A stretch of 64,000 nt of DNA from NCBI GenBank assembly GCA_950295325.1, contig OX485806.1:49905169-49969168 (forward strand), read 5' to 3'. Below the pieces are notes generated by a model that was given only the letters and a program-made list of their open reading frames with translations, was not told the DNA's origin and made no database searches. Below are positions 1 through 10,400 of this stretch, piece by piece. Position numbers and translations under genes: made by a program. How positions within the stretch are numbered: the first letter of the stretch is position 1; every line of letters begins with the position of its first letter. The stretch is from Polytrichum commune. Its lineage: Eukaryota > Streptophyta > Polytrichopsida > Polytrichales > Polytrichaceae.

Positions 1-1085
1 TAACCCCAAATGTCAAATCAGTAGTGTTTTGATCGTCGTAGGTGTTGTGGTTTTAATATCCGCGCACTCGAGATAGAACACACAAACGAATGGCTGTAAG
101 TTAGTTCTATATGGTGAAGCCAATCAAGTATTTCTTTTTTAACAAAACAATCGTAAATTTCTATTTCTATAAATTATTCTAACTCTGAGAAATATTCGTT
201 TTCAATCGACATCTTTAACGGACAACATCTTCCTATAATATTAGCCTCCTAGATTCCAAATCTCTCTTAGACTATCGGCAGACGCACCAAAATGTGCGGT
301 AAAGTAGGCACCCTCTTGGTTTCCAAGTCAAAGGGTTGAATCATGTATACCTTTAATTTACAAATAACATTTTCTAAGATTCGAAAGTCTTATGAATGAA
401 AAGTTTGTAGTTAGCCTTCTAAGCATCTAATTAGTCCAATCTAAGCTTAGTTACTTTGAAATCGGCAACCTAGACCCTTTTAATGTAGTTCAACTACTAA
501 AAGTCAACACAAACGGAACCAAACACTAATATAATATTTTAGAACTTCTAACTATTTGAGAAGGAATATAAATAAATAAGGTTTATGAGAGCTGCCTCAC
601 GAAAATGCTTATAATTTTTCGTCATAATTTTTGATTTTAAAATGATATAAATAGAGAGATAACTTCACAACCTATCTAGGTATATAATAATGATTGAAAA
701 TGGATTTTCCAGCTAGTGGGGGTGAAGCTACAAAGTTAGCAGTACCACAGCAAAAACTATGTCACGAAAACGTTGATAACTTCTAAAACAAAATTTACAT
801 TTCAAGAAAACCACTTTTGTTGGAGAGAACACTTAAACCTCTATGTATGCATATAAGATATGTTAGAATCGGACTTAAAGATAAGACGTGATAAGCTTCT
901 GAGGTATGCTATCTCTTTTTGGTTCAAAATTACTAAGTAATATGATATTCTATATGAATTAATTTTGCTGCACTAATAAGAAAAAAATAAATTAGGATGT
1001 TCCTTGAATACAAAAAGACAAAAGCTAAATAAACTATAGGAGAATAATTTATTTGAATGATAATAATATTAGGTCAAATTGATAA
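1..1085. other. AT-rich stretch, no gene seen
   Basis: No reading frame, RNA gene or repeat with a partner elsewhere in the window was recognised here. The stretch is AT-rich and all six frames are closed by frequent stops. It could be old transposon DNA decayed beyond recognition by eye. Confidence 0.5.
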
Positions 1086-1089
1086 AACA

Positions 1090-1446
1090 AATCAGATTGA
1101 ACCTTCACCGAGGCCAAACGGCACGGCCTCCATGGGCATTGGCCCAATGCAAAGGCATAGTTTCCTAATATGGTTCGGTTTGTTGTAGTGTTGTTCCAAC
1201 AACGCGATGATCAATATAAGATTGGACGTTCATGGATGGAAGTTCACATCTAAGAATTGGTTACCGATTAAGGGGTGAGTCTCGAAAGTAAACTAACAGG
1301 GTTCGTTCCCCTCTTATGAACTATAGAGTCCGGGGTAGGAGGAACTAACCATTAGCAAAGCGGAATATAAAGGGTTAGAGCTCATGACCCTTGCTAGAAA
1401 TGAAAATGATGAATATAATTAAGGGAAGCTAATGAGGGTTTCAACA
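1090..1446 (+). repeat. LTR-A family, 3' part only (truncated)
   Basis: This matches the last third of the LTR-A repeats at 8.5-9.3, 32.1-33.1 and 54.7-55.6 kb. Shared landmarks are GGCACGGCCTCCATGGGCAT, GGTTACCGATTAAGGGGTGA and a terminal segment ending in ...CAACA at 1446. The first roughly 600 bp of the LTR are missing. No polypurine tract or primer site is visible beside it, so it is a truncated relic. Confidence 0.75.
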
Positions 1447-2487
1447 AAAAAATGGCAAAGATGAATGCCCTGCCCAATAATCAATTCAATAAAGCATGGT
1501 TCCTTGGGGGACTAAAAAAATAACATGCTTAACATATTGACCCAATGCTAATCGATGACTTGGATGAAGCAAAAACCTCGGCTCAAAAGTTAAAGGTAGG
1601 GAGAATGAAGAAAAACGTATTCCTTGATGATAGTGTTAATTATGAGTTTAGTGATGACTTAAAAAAAGAAAAAGAAAAAGACAAAAAAACAAAGACCAAG
1701 AAAAAATAAATCAACGAAAGAAAATATCAAAGCTCTACATGAGGAAATATAGGGACTAACTTTGAAAAAACAAATAATCTAAATTACTAAATGGAAGATA
1801 TTATGTCTAAGAATTTTAATGAGGTAATGCACTAAATACAACATTCCTTCCTATAACACAATCGAATGTGAATATGAAAGACATGAAACACAAAATTCTC
1901 AAAGAAAAAAGAACGAGGTGAATCAAATACAATCCCAATCCATTTGTACCCTAGGATGGAAAACACCTAGGCTAGACACCAATGAAAAAAGGGTCTAAAT
2001 TTACTCAAAGATGATTTTAGAAGAGAAAAAAGATCCCCATATAGGGAAGGCAATTACCGGTGGGAGGCAGGAGGCCCTTACTAGGGAAATGAATATTGCA
2101 AAGACAAAAAGACGTACTATAGACCAAAGGACATTTACTAAAATCATTTTAGTATAGAAGGATATTATTCTACAAAAACCTAGATTACCAAAGGAAAGGT
2201 GGATACTCTTATTGAAGAAATCCAAGAGGATTTATTAACCATGACATGTTTGAATACACTAGAAGCTTGATGGATAGTAACAACACCAAGGCAGTGATGA
2301 GAATTGAGTATCCTAGCTAACCTCAACAATAACGCAATCCCAACGAGTATTTTTCCTATCATCAAAAGAGAATACTAGAAGTCGAATAGCCAATATTTTG
2401 TTAGATATCAACAGAAATTGAACAAATTTAGGAATACAAAACTAGCAATGGGAGTTAATGTAATGTCCCAAATTGTTTGTATAATGA
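1447..2487 (+). pseudogene. Possible gag remnant, heavily decayed
   Basis: At 1539-1709 one + frame stays open for 56 codons and encodes an acidic-then-lysine-rich peptide (motifs LDEAKTSAQKL and FLDDSVNYEF, then a KEKEKDKK-type tail). The 'LDEA..A.KLE'-like stretch resembles the end of a retrotransposon gag core. Short coding-like pieces continue to about 2240 in shifting frames. Assignment to gag is an inference from this one resemblance; it may be unrelated low-complexity coding DNA. Confidence 0.3.
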
Positions 2488-3624
2488 CCAAGGCACAGCC
2501 ATGCGGACCACTCGTTGTATGTTCTACAAACTTACGACTACATTGTGATTGTAATCATATATGTAGATGACCTCATCATCTTGGCAAACAACGTGGACAC
2601 CATCAACGAGTTGAAGTCTAGCCTCGAGCGTGAATTCGAGATGAGCAACATTGGAGAATTGCATTTCTTCCTCGGAGTCCATTTCGAGCGGGATAGGAGG
2701 ACGCGCACCATCACCATGCATCAACAAAGCTACATCGAAATCATATTGGAGCGATTCAGCATGGGTGATTGCAAGCCCATCGCAACCCCGCTCGACACCA
2801 AGACTTCATTGGCGAAGCTTTCGGAGGAGGAATACGAGGAACATTCACACGAAATGAAAGACATTTTGTATCAAAAAACGGTGGGGTCGTTGATGTACGC
2901 AATGGTGGCCACAAGACCGGACCTCGCATTTGCGGTATGCGTGGTAAGTCGGTTTATGTCGAAACCGGATCCGATGCATTGGATGGCCATGAAACGAATT
3001 ATGCGATATTTGAAAGGCACCATTGATATGAGGTTGCGCATTGGAGGACAACACATAAACCTTAAAGGTTATTCGGATGCGGATTTGGCCGGCGACGTGG
3101 AGAACCGTAGGTCTACCTCTGGATACGTTTTCTTTGTTGGAGAGGGAGCCGTTTCGTGGAATAGCAAATGGCAACAAACAGTGGCACATTCTACAATGGA
3201 GGCGGAGTATATGGCCATAAACCGATGCACGAGGGAGGCCATTTGGCTTAGGCAACTAATGGAGGACATAGGTTGTGTACAAGAGGAGGCCACAACCATC
3301 ATGTGCGATAACCAAGGTTCTATGGCATTAGCTAAGAACCCCACTAACCATGATAGGTTGAAGCATATAGACGTGCAACATCATTTTATTAGAGTAAAAA
3401 TTGAAAACAAAATTGTAGAGCTAGAATATTGTCCAACGCAATATATGGTAGCGGATATTCTAACAAAGGCATTAGCGAGAGATAGGCATGAGATGTTAAG
3501 TGAGATAATGGGTTGGAGTACAATGCCACCTCGCAAAGTGGGAGTATTGGAAGATAGTGTTAGGTTGCATCGGCGACATTGTCCCATATGGGTTGTCTAC
3601 GCTGGTCCTAACCCATACATATAA
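2488..3624 (+). pseudogene. Ty1/copia polyprotein 3' end: RT C-terminus and RNase H
   Basis: This is the C-terminal part of a Ty1/copia Pol protein. The open frame from about 2515 begins just before the RT active-site motif YVDDLIIL, which is intact here. It continues with the copia RT/RNase H linker (KPDPMHWMAMKRIMRYLKGT) and the RNase H landmarks GYSDADLAGD, STMEAEYMA and DNQGSMALAKNP, ending with the family's ADILTKAL motif. Recognisable copia coding starts at about 2488. Gag, protease, integrase and most of RT are absent, so this is a 5'-truncated copy, although the 369-residue remnant has no internal stop. A short purine run at 3634-3645 could be the polypurine tract, but I could not find an LTR start after it. 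Confidence 0.92.
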
Positions 3625-4285
3625 ATAAAGGCATAAGGGGAGGAGCTAAACCTCTCTCCATTATATGCAATCCTTGTGTATTGTGTTCCACCTTCATTTG
3701 CTGGTCTCTTTGATTTCTTCTTTCATTTTTCAATACATATTACTCCACAAAAATAGTGTTCTCAATGACCAAAATGTACAAAAAACAAGAATTTTTTGGT
3801 ACTCAAGGGCTTATCATGTTGGAATGATTCCCGACTAGAAAGAGACACAAGGAACAGAAAGAATATTTCCCACCTTAATAACAAACAGTAGTATAAGTAC
3901 AACCCATCAAACAACCATCTCCAACTTCAAAAAATAAATAAAGAACAAAGGCAAAGGCTTAGAAAACAAAGCCAACATCAAATGCTAGGCTAAAGCATGA
4001 ACTCAACAATACCAAATTGGAACCGATCGCCAAACAAGTTTTCGAGAGTGACAAAGTTCGGACATAAGCGGATATTGTGCCAAGTTTGGTGGATCAAATC
4101 TACTCCACTCACGAACGCATTGAAAATCTCATCGTGACCTTAACATCAAGGACTCCCAAGACATTCATTAGAAAAATGGACTATGAATTTCATCACATGC
4201 ATTTATAGGCCCTCCAACAATACATACAAACACTATAGGGTAAAGAGAAATTTTGTGAAAAAAACCTCTTAGTCGAGAATGGGAT
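3625..4285. other. Intergenic, no feature recognised
   Basis: Apart from a purine run near 3634-3645, nothing could be identified. A TGTTGGAA at 3819 looks like a common LTR start, but no matching copy or polypurine tract supports it. Confidence 0.4.
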
Positions 4286-5613
4286 TGTGAGGCCAAACCA
4301 CCCACCCTTAAGCGTCCTAGTCGGGGTGAGGGAATGGGGATCACATTCATGCTCAATCAACTCCTTCCCAACGTCGTTAAATTCCATCACATTTTCCATC
4401 AACTCTTGCACGCCAATTTATTCCATAATAAGAGTACAAACATTGAAAAATGATCTTCTTTATTTATCCCCTTCTCCCTACGCTAATTTACACACCAACC
4501 CACAACTTACTACCAAAAGTTCATTCCCCTATGTCACCCTCTAATTATTGTGAAGCCAAACCCCCTAATTTACTAATGTATGGAATTTCTAGTCTGATCT
4601 CTTTCCCCCTTCCTAACTAACTAACTAACCACATAAGGTGCACTTGATGCCCATGGCCCCTTCCCACAACCGGCCTCATACCCGGTCTTCTACCTGGTAC
4701 ATTAACCGCTCCTCGGCCCAAACCCGTAGCCTCAATCCGCACCCAGTAGCAATGTAAGTTTAGGCCTTTGGCCACAACCAGTAGCCTCAATTCCGCACCC
4801 AATAGCAATGTAAGTTCAGGCCTTCGGCCACAATCAGTAGCCTCAATTCCGCACCCAGTAGGAATTTGCTTCAGGCCTTCGGCCATAGACAGTAGCCTCT
4901 TCCCGAACCCAGTAGCAAAATGTAAGTTCAGGCCTTTGGCCATAACCAGTAGCCTCTTCCCGAACCCAGTAGCAAAATGTAAGTTCAGGCCTTTGGCCAT
5001 AACCAGTAGCCTCTTCCCGAACCCAGTAGCAAAATGTAAGTTCAGGCCTTCGGCCACAACCAGTAGCCTCAATTCCGCACCCAGTAGCAATTTGCTTCAG
5101 GCCTTCGGCCACAAACAGTAGCCTCTTCCCGAACCCAGTAGCAATTTGCTTCAGGCCTTTGGCCACAACCAGTAGCAATTTGACCAAGGCCTCGGCCCAC
5201 AATTTTGTAGCTAAGTGGAGCTCCTTGAGCTTCCCTTTGCTCCACACACAAAAGAAAGAGAACCAAAAAATAACCAAGAAGCTTAACCCCTCACCTTTCT
5301 CCTACTTAGTAGGACCTAATCTTATCCACTAAATCCTCACCCCCTAAACCAACAAGAACATGTTCTAAATCAAACGTTTAAACCCAAGGTCCTTCCCCTT
5401 GCTTTATCAAACACCATTCACTTAACCAAAGCACTCCCTAATGCTACTAAGCTTCTAATTAACCACAAAAAATAGACTTAAGGCCTAAAACATAAATCCA
5501 CACCAAGCCTCACTCTTTTTATATTTTTTGATATTTCAATAATAACTTCAAATGAAATTTTAAATAGATTCTAAACCTAAAACAAATATGAGCAACCATT
5601 TTGGACTCATATA
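4286..5613 (-). repeat. LTR-B copy 1 (3' LTR of gypsy-1, minus strand)
   Basis: Read on the minus strand it starts near 5613 with TATGAGTCCAAAATGG. This matches the LTR-B start at 21693 (TGTATGAGCCCAAATT) and the solo LTR at 14844. A shared TATAAAAAGAGTG box lies about 100 bp in. It ends at 4286 with a segment like the LTR-B end (ACGCTTAAGG, then a G/T-rich terminus ending ...CACA). The expected TG start has decayed to TA. The middle contains the 57-bp array described separately. Confidence 0.65.
4740..5205. repeat. 57-bp tandem array (about 8 units, 54/57 bp)
   Basis: The block GGCCTTTGGCC / GGCCTTCGGCC recurs at about 4763, 4820, 4874, 4931, 4988, 5045, 5099 and 5153. The spacings are 57 or 54 bp, always a multiple of three. 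Each unit also holds two copies of CAGTAGC. The three units at 4894, 4951 and 5008 are nearly identical, which suggests recent expansion. Because the period is divisible by three, long ORFs run through both strands (for example 5090-4617 and 5277-4843). They have repeat-derived composition and I do not consider them genes. Confidence 0.93.
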
Positions 5614-5669
5614 ATTGGCGACCATTGGGGGATGGATCCCAAATCTCTTGTTTCGAAGGCAATTGTCGT

Positions 5670-6050
5670 TCAAATTCGATACTTCTTGCACCTACTCCCC
5701 GCGGTGCAAGTGGGGAAGCTCTCCCCATTCAATATCTCCAATTGCATGGAGTTGTTGGGAAATGCGTCGCGGACGAGATAAGGGCCCATCCAAACCGCAT
5801 CGAACTTACCGGGGAATTCAAATTTCCTACCGTCTTGAATCATCACCATCATTCCCGGTCGTAGCGCATTCTTCTTGTGTCTTTTGTCGAAGATGATCTT
5901 TCGTCGACGTTGAATCGCCTCGATGTGTTGAGCCGCCATTCTTCTTCTCTTATCAAGCTCCTCCAAGTCGGTCAACCTATTTTTCAATGATTGACTCTTG
6001 GTGAGGCGTGAATCTATTGTGACCTTAAGAGACTCAATTGCAAGCTAGAT
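5670..6050 (-). pseudogene. Ty3/gypsy integrase C-terminal domain remnant
   Basis: The minus-strand frame (main ORF 5987-5670) has the typical end of a plant gypsy Pol: a basic helical stretch (LEELDKRRRMAAQHIEAIQR), RRRKIIFDKRHKKN, then the GPY/F-like part with LRPGMMVMI, KFDAVWMGPYLV and LEILNGESF, closing with CKKYR. This region follows the DDE core and contacts the DNA or chromatin target. No DDE residues are present because the core is deleted upstream. Upstream minus-strand coding (about 6050-5990) is homologous but stop-interrupted. Confidence 0.88.
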
Positions 6051-6193
6051 CAATGTCTAACCAACCTTCCTCTAGAACTAGAAAAACATTGGTCTTCCCC
6101 TTCATCATCAGACATTTCGATGTAACATTGTTGGTACCCCAATTGCATCCTAATTCCATCTTCCACCCATAGTTTTCAAATTTCGACCCAACA

Positions 6194-7158
6194 TTATTGT
6201 GGGTAGCAAGATGACCATTCTAACATCCAATGTCCAATTCTAATTAGAACATCTACATAATTCCAATTTGCATCCGTAACATGAACTTGCTTATTTTTAT
6301 TTATATACCAATCAGCCGGTACGTTGGGATAATCCTTGACATCTTGTCCAACCACAATTCCCGTCGACGTAGTCTTGAAATGCAAAGGTTCCTCCAACTT
6401 CTCCGCTTCCATGATAGCCTCCTCATCTTGAGTCCCATCCACATGTACTAAACTTACGTCACTCTCTTCCATACTACCTACCCAAGTTGTCAATCCCCCT
6501 AAAAATCCACTCTTCCTCGATTCTAACAAATAATATTCCCATTCCGTGAATCTAGCATGTCATCTCTCAAACATGCATGATAGGACGTCGTCATGCTATC
6601 GAATTCCGACTCCAGATAATCTCTCAACCATTGGGCATAGTCTCCGTCATCCCCATAAGTATAGAAACTAGGACCTAAACTACCCAAATGAATTACTCCG
6701 ACCAATGCCTCGTCATTCTTACCATCCTTTTTGGTATCACGTTCATCTTCCGAAGATGAAACAATCTCTTGTCTAATCCAACCACCTAACAACCCTATGG
6801 GAACTTTGACCATATTGTCCACCGGACCATAAGTAATGGATGTTTTGACTCCTCTCCAATCCATTATGGCATCCGACATTCTCAACCAAGGTCTACCTAA
6901 CAAGATGGGAAATGTATCATTATTAGAATGTATTTTGATGACATGGAAGGTGAACACATACTCTTCCCCACCAGTGCTAATTCTACAATCCTTAATCATT
7001 CCCAAAGGGACGGCCGGACTTTGATTCGCCATATTGATGATGAAAGGTGATGGACCCGTAAGACTAAAATCCAACCTCTTCATGGTATGCTCCTGTAAGA
7101 TGTTTAATCCGCTACCTCCATCCACTAGCACATTAGGAACCACCTTGTCTACCACCAT
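6194..7158 (-). pseudogene. Ty3/gypsy retropepsin-like protease plus PR-RT spacer
   Basis: The ORF at 7158-6523 carries an aspartic-protease signature for processing the polyprotein. It has a hydrophobic lead into the catalytic loop (NVLVDGGSGLNIL, a D-G-G variant of the usual D-T/S-G) and the flap-distal FPILLGRPWL motif about 75 residues later, followed by DAIMDWRG. Such D-G-G-S loops occur in plant gypsy proteases. The frame is stopped near 6523 and continues, shifted, in the ORF at 6529-6194, an acidic spacer that normally precedes RT. RT itself is missing. It lies directly after the gag end (7162), as expected for a gag-pol fusion. Confidence 0.85.
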
Positions 7159-7161
7159 AAC

Positions 7162-8540
7162 CTAAATTTCAATTGGTTTGACATCCCGTCTTCCTCCTTG
7201 CATTTGAACTCTAGCCGCCATCCTAGGCTTAACCTTTTTAGTTCTCCTAGTCACCGACATTCTTCCCTTGAGTGTCTTCCTAGCCACGGGCGAAATCTCC
7301 AACAATTGTCCAAAAGTAATATCGGCCTTTAGTGAGCTAAGATCGGCCCATAAATCGTAGCCACTCGACTTCTCCACCTTGGCATTGCCAACACCATCGA
7401 ACTCATCCAAAGGAATTCCCGGTCCTTCCCATTCTTCCATCTCACTACCCTCCAAATCATGAATGACATTAGGCCTCTCTCTATCATAAAGAATCACATT
7501 CTCTTTTTCTAACTCTCTAGCGGCCCCCCTAGCTACGCTAGCTACCCTATCTAATTCGAGAAGGTTAGAAGTCTCATCCGAAGAATACTCCTCTAAACCC
7601 TCTTGACCCTCTACTCCTACCTCTAATGGGGCCTTCCCTCTTCTAGCTCTAGTGGTAACCGCTAATGCCGGTGCCTCATGAGTAATCTCATCTCCTAGAT
7701 TCTTCAACTCATAGGTAATGACATTGGTGTGTGGAGGCCATTGACCTTGTTCCTCTCCATTCTCCATTTGGAGAGGAACGGTGTCATCATGATGTGACTC
7801 CACTACACCATCCATAAACCTTACATGTTGAGAATTAGACGCACCCGGATCCATAGGAGGAGCTTGCCGCCTATTGTCGAAGTTTTGTGGCCCTCCTTGT
7901 CTACCTTGAATCGGAATGTAACCATTCGCCGTTTGTAATCCCGCCGGTGGATGAGAAGTTTGTCTTGCATTACCATGGTCGTAATACAAATTCGGTGGCC
8001 TAAGCTCATTCGGGGGTCCACCTTGTGGTCTAGCTCCCCTCATGTTGTCCCTCGCTTGTTGTTGTGGATTGGCCACCGGATAATTCATACTAATAATCTT
8101 GTCCGGTTGACGACATTCGTCCGAAGGATGGTTTCCTCCACAATTGCTACAACTATAACCTTGTCCCTCGGACCAACATTGATCTTGTGTATGCCATTTT
8201 CCACAAAATGGATGAAACTCCCTTTTCTCCACGTTTTGACCACCTTGAGCTCTAGGAGGAGGTCCCCTATTGTTGCCTTGTCCATATTGAGGTTGTCCTT
8301 GACCTCATTGGTTTTGTGGAGGTAGACCATCGTTTTCTCTTTGATCACAGTTTTGTCCACTTCTACAAAACTGACGAGTGTGGCCCGGTTGGCCACATTG
8401 AACACATCATAATCCCGATGCATGTCTACCCGACTCAACCGGAGATGGAGGACCCGGTTGTTGGCTCTTGATCATTAAAGACATTTGATCCATAAGATTT
8501 TGCATTTGCTTAATCAAGAGCTATGCGTAGCTCATGGCGT
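7162..8540 (-). pseudogene. Gypsy-1 gag C-terminus with CCHC-type zinc knuckles
   Basis: This is the nucleocapsid part of gag, which binds element RNA. Reading the minus strand from about 8535, a short helical segment (KQMQNLMDQMSLMI) precedes a classical knuckle, CVQCGQPGHTRQFC, at about 8400-8355. Two further Cys/His motifs follow (CGKWHTQDQC near 8215, CSNCGGNHPSDEC near 8145). A glycine/proline/glutamine-rich linker, then an acidic tail, lead to the protease. In-frame TGA codons sit just before the first knuckle and near 8285, so the region is not translatable in one piece. The ORF 8232-7162 is the open remainder. Confidence 0.85.
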
Positions 8541-9304
8541 GGTGATTCTAGAAAGCTCAAGAACACCTCAATCGGAGGTGTGAGCTAGGAGTTATGGCCA
8601 TTTGAGTGGGGCGCTGTCCCGGGACAGCGCCCTGGTACAGCAGTGTCTGGGAGTGATTCCCGGGACTGCCAAGGTTCAAACAGGCATAACTTCCCCAAGA
8701 CTTGCCTGAATGGGGCAAGTGAGGAGTCCATCGGCATCTACGTGAAGCGTAGATGAAGATGGAGTGGTTGCGTGTTAGCATCAGACATTATACAAGGAAG
8801 TTATGATGGTCTGAAGCTGCTGGGGGCTTCTAGGCCCAGCAGCTAAGGGAAAATGTCTACTTGGCCCCAACTCTTGGTAGAGAGACAAGAGATCTCTTGA
8901 CGGTGGGGTAGGGGCCCCGCGTAGAGTCCTGGAGGCTTATATGGGTGAGGTGGTGTGGCCTCACCCACCCAAGGCCGAACGGCACGGCCTCCATGGGCAT
9001 TGACCCATTGTAAGGCCATAGTTGCCTAGTATGGTTCGGGTTGTTGTAGTGTTGCTCCAGCAATGCGATGATCAACATAGGATAGGACTTCCATGGATGG
9101 AAGTCCACATGTTAAAATGGGTTACCGATTAAGGGGTGAGTCCTGAAAGCAAAGTAGGAGGGTTGGTTCCCTCCTATGAATTCTATGGTCTGGGGCAGGA
9201 GGAGCTAACCATTAGCATGGCGGTATGCGAAGGGTTAGCATTCGTAACCTTCACTAGAAAGGAAAATTGGCAAGATTACTAAGGGGGCTAGCAAGGGTTG
9301 CCAC
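8530..9304 (+). repeat. LTR-A fragment inside gypsy-1 gag (opposite orientation)
   Basis: It is collinear with LTR-A at 32.3-33.09 kb and ends ...GGGTTGCCACA at 9304. The first roughly 215 bp of the LTR are missing. It interrupts the minus-strand gag. On one side gag reads up to a TLEGEAY motif (about 9340-9310), and on the other it resumes at KQMQNLM (about 8530). The intervening gag core, probably more than 100 residues, is gone, so insertion was accompanied or followed by a deletion that removed both LTR and gag sequence. Confidence 0.85.
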
Positions 9305-9875
9305 ATATAAGCCTCACCCTCTAAAGTAGTAGGAAACCACACCAACCAATATCCCAGATTGGTCACAAGAGAACTAGCCAACCTCTCCATGTACCTCTCC
9401 ATGTGCCTAGAAGATCCTCATCTTTGGTTCCATAAAACTTAGGGAGGTGGGAGGGCATATCCACCGCATGTAAGTTTTGTGGAACCACAATTGATAAACC
9501 TCTCGGTCTAACTAATGGATCAATGGGGTATTCCTCCAGTATGGGATCCTCGTCATCCCCTTGCCGTGTCATGTCAACCGGTGGATCTTCTCATATGTCC
9601 TTATCAATGTGTATCAGAATCTCTTCCCTAGATGTATAAGTATCCGATGATATCTCACCACTCAATTTAGAGGCAGTTGCCTCCTTCTCAACTCTATGCT
9701 CCCCTTCTAATGTCTCTAGCAATAGAGCAAAACTAGGCTCAATATTCAAACAACTTTCTAATCTAACATCAACTTCTTCTACAACTTCACTAATCCTAGA
9801 TGACATCCTCCTACATGTAGATTTTTCTAATTCTAATGTCAAGCTTGGTTTTTGGGATTGAGTCTTACCTTGCAT
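9305..9875 (-). pseudogene. Gypsy-1 gag N-terminal part
   Basis: Minus-strand ORFs 9875-9591 and 9572-9363 match the plus-strand gag start at 29958-30378. Shared peptides include VRLESCLN.EPS, DPLVRPRGL, IVVPQ and PKFYGTKDED. A frameshift in the 9.42-9.36 kb region separates these from the continuation (HMERYMERLASSLVT, then FPTTLEGEAY), the start of a retrotransposon gag core. The reading ends at the LTR-A insertion. Confidence 0.8.
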
Positions 9876-10400
9876 TCCCCAAAGAATCCATCAACCCTCA
9901 CTTGACCAATCATACTCCTCACTACCTTCATTCATTAATATTATCACTTATCTTGGTGTGAATTAAAAATTGAGGAAGTAAGGAAGAGAACCTGCAAGCC
10001 CACTTAAATGAACAATCCCAAACATGGGATAGGCATGTTTATGTCAATTTTTGGTCGGGCTAGAGCATCACCTTTAAAACATTTCCTCTAACTGTCACTC
10101 ACCACAATATCAATTGTGAGCGGCAGACCTTCGTCATGGACCGCATTAAAGACTGAGGCATCACCCTCTCGTCTCCAATACAATGCTATGACTAGGGAAT
10201 TACCCTCTACAACGGATAACGACAAAAAAATACTAAAATCATTCCTTAATTAATAAAAATTCACTTTGAAAAGTCGTCGTACCTTAAGCATTCGTATCCC
10301 CCTGCAAATTAGCATTCCCATCGACCGTCACTCAATGTAATAATAACAACAAAATTTCTAAACTAACAATCTAATCTAAAGCATCAAATGCTTTTAGGTA
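9876..10400 (-). repeat. Gypsy-1 leader (5' untranslated part), minus strand
   Basis: The reverse complement aligns to 29390-29950, including TGATGGTTGAT upstream of gag, CATGAACATGCCTATCCC, GACGGTCGA and the AGATTAGA...GTTTAG block near 10365. It lies between the missing 5' LTR and the gag start and has no open frame. Confidence 0.7.

Larger units (their letters stand above)
4286..10400 (-). mobile_element. Gypsy-1 Ty3 retrotransposon, internally deleted
   Basis: On the minus strand the order is leader and gag start (10.4-9.3 kb), gag end with zinc knuckles (8.5-7.2 kb), aspartic protease (7.2-6.5 kb), integrase C-terminus (about 6.05-5.67 kb) and an LTR-B-type 3' LTR (5.61-4.29 kb). RT, RNase H and the integrase catalytic core are missing between about 6.2 and 6.05 kb. 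An LTR-A fragment in opposite orientation replaces the middle of gag. The 5' LTR was not found. The plus-strand copy at 21.7-30.4 kb has homologous leader and gag start, which confirms that these parts belong to one family. Confidence 0.82.

Noticed and set aside
3819-3840. Copia 3' LTR starting TGTTGGAATG
   Set aside because: No second copy, no adjacent polypurine tract and no target duplication.
4740-5205. CRISPR-like array
   Set aside because: There are no unique spacers: repeat and 'spacer' are both conserved, so it is a simple tandem repeat in eukaryotic DNA.
4617-5277. Long overlapping ORFs on both strands
   Set aside because: They exist because the tandem unit is a multiple of 3; the peptides are pure repeats with no start context or domain.
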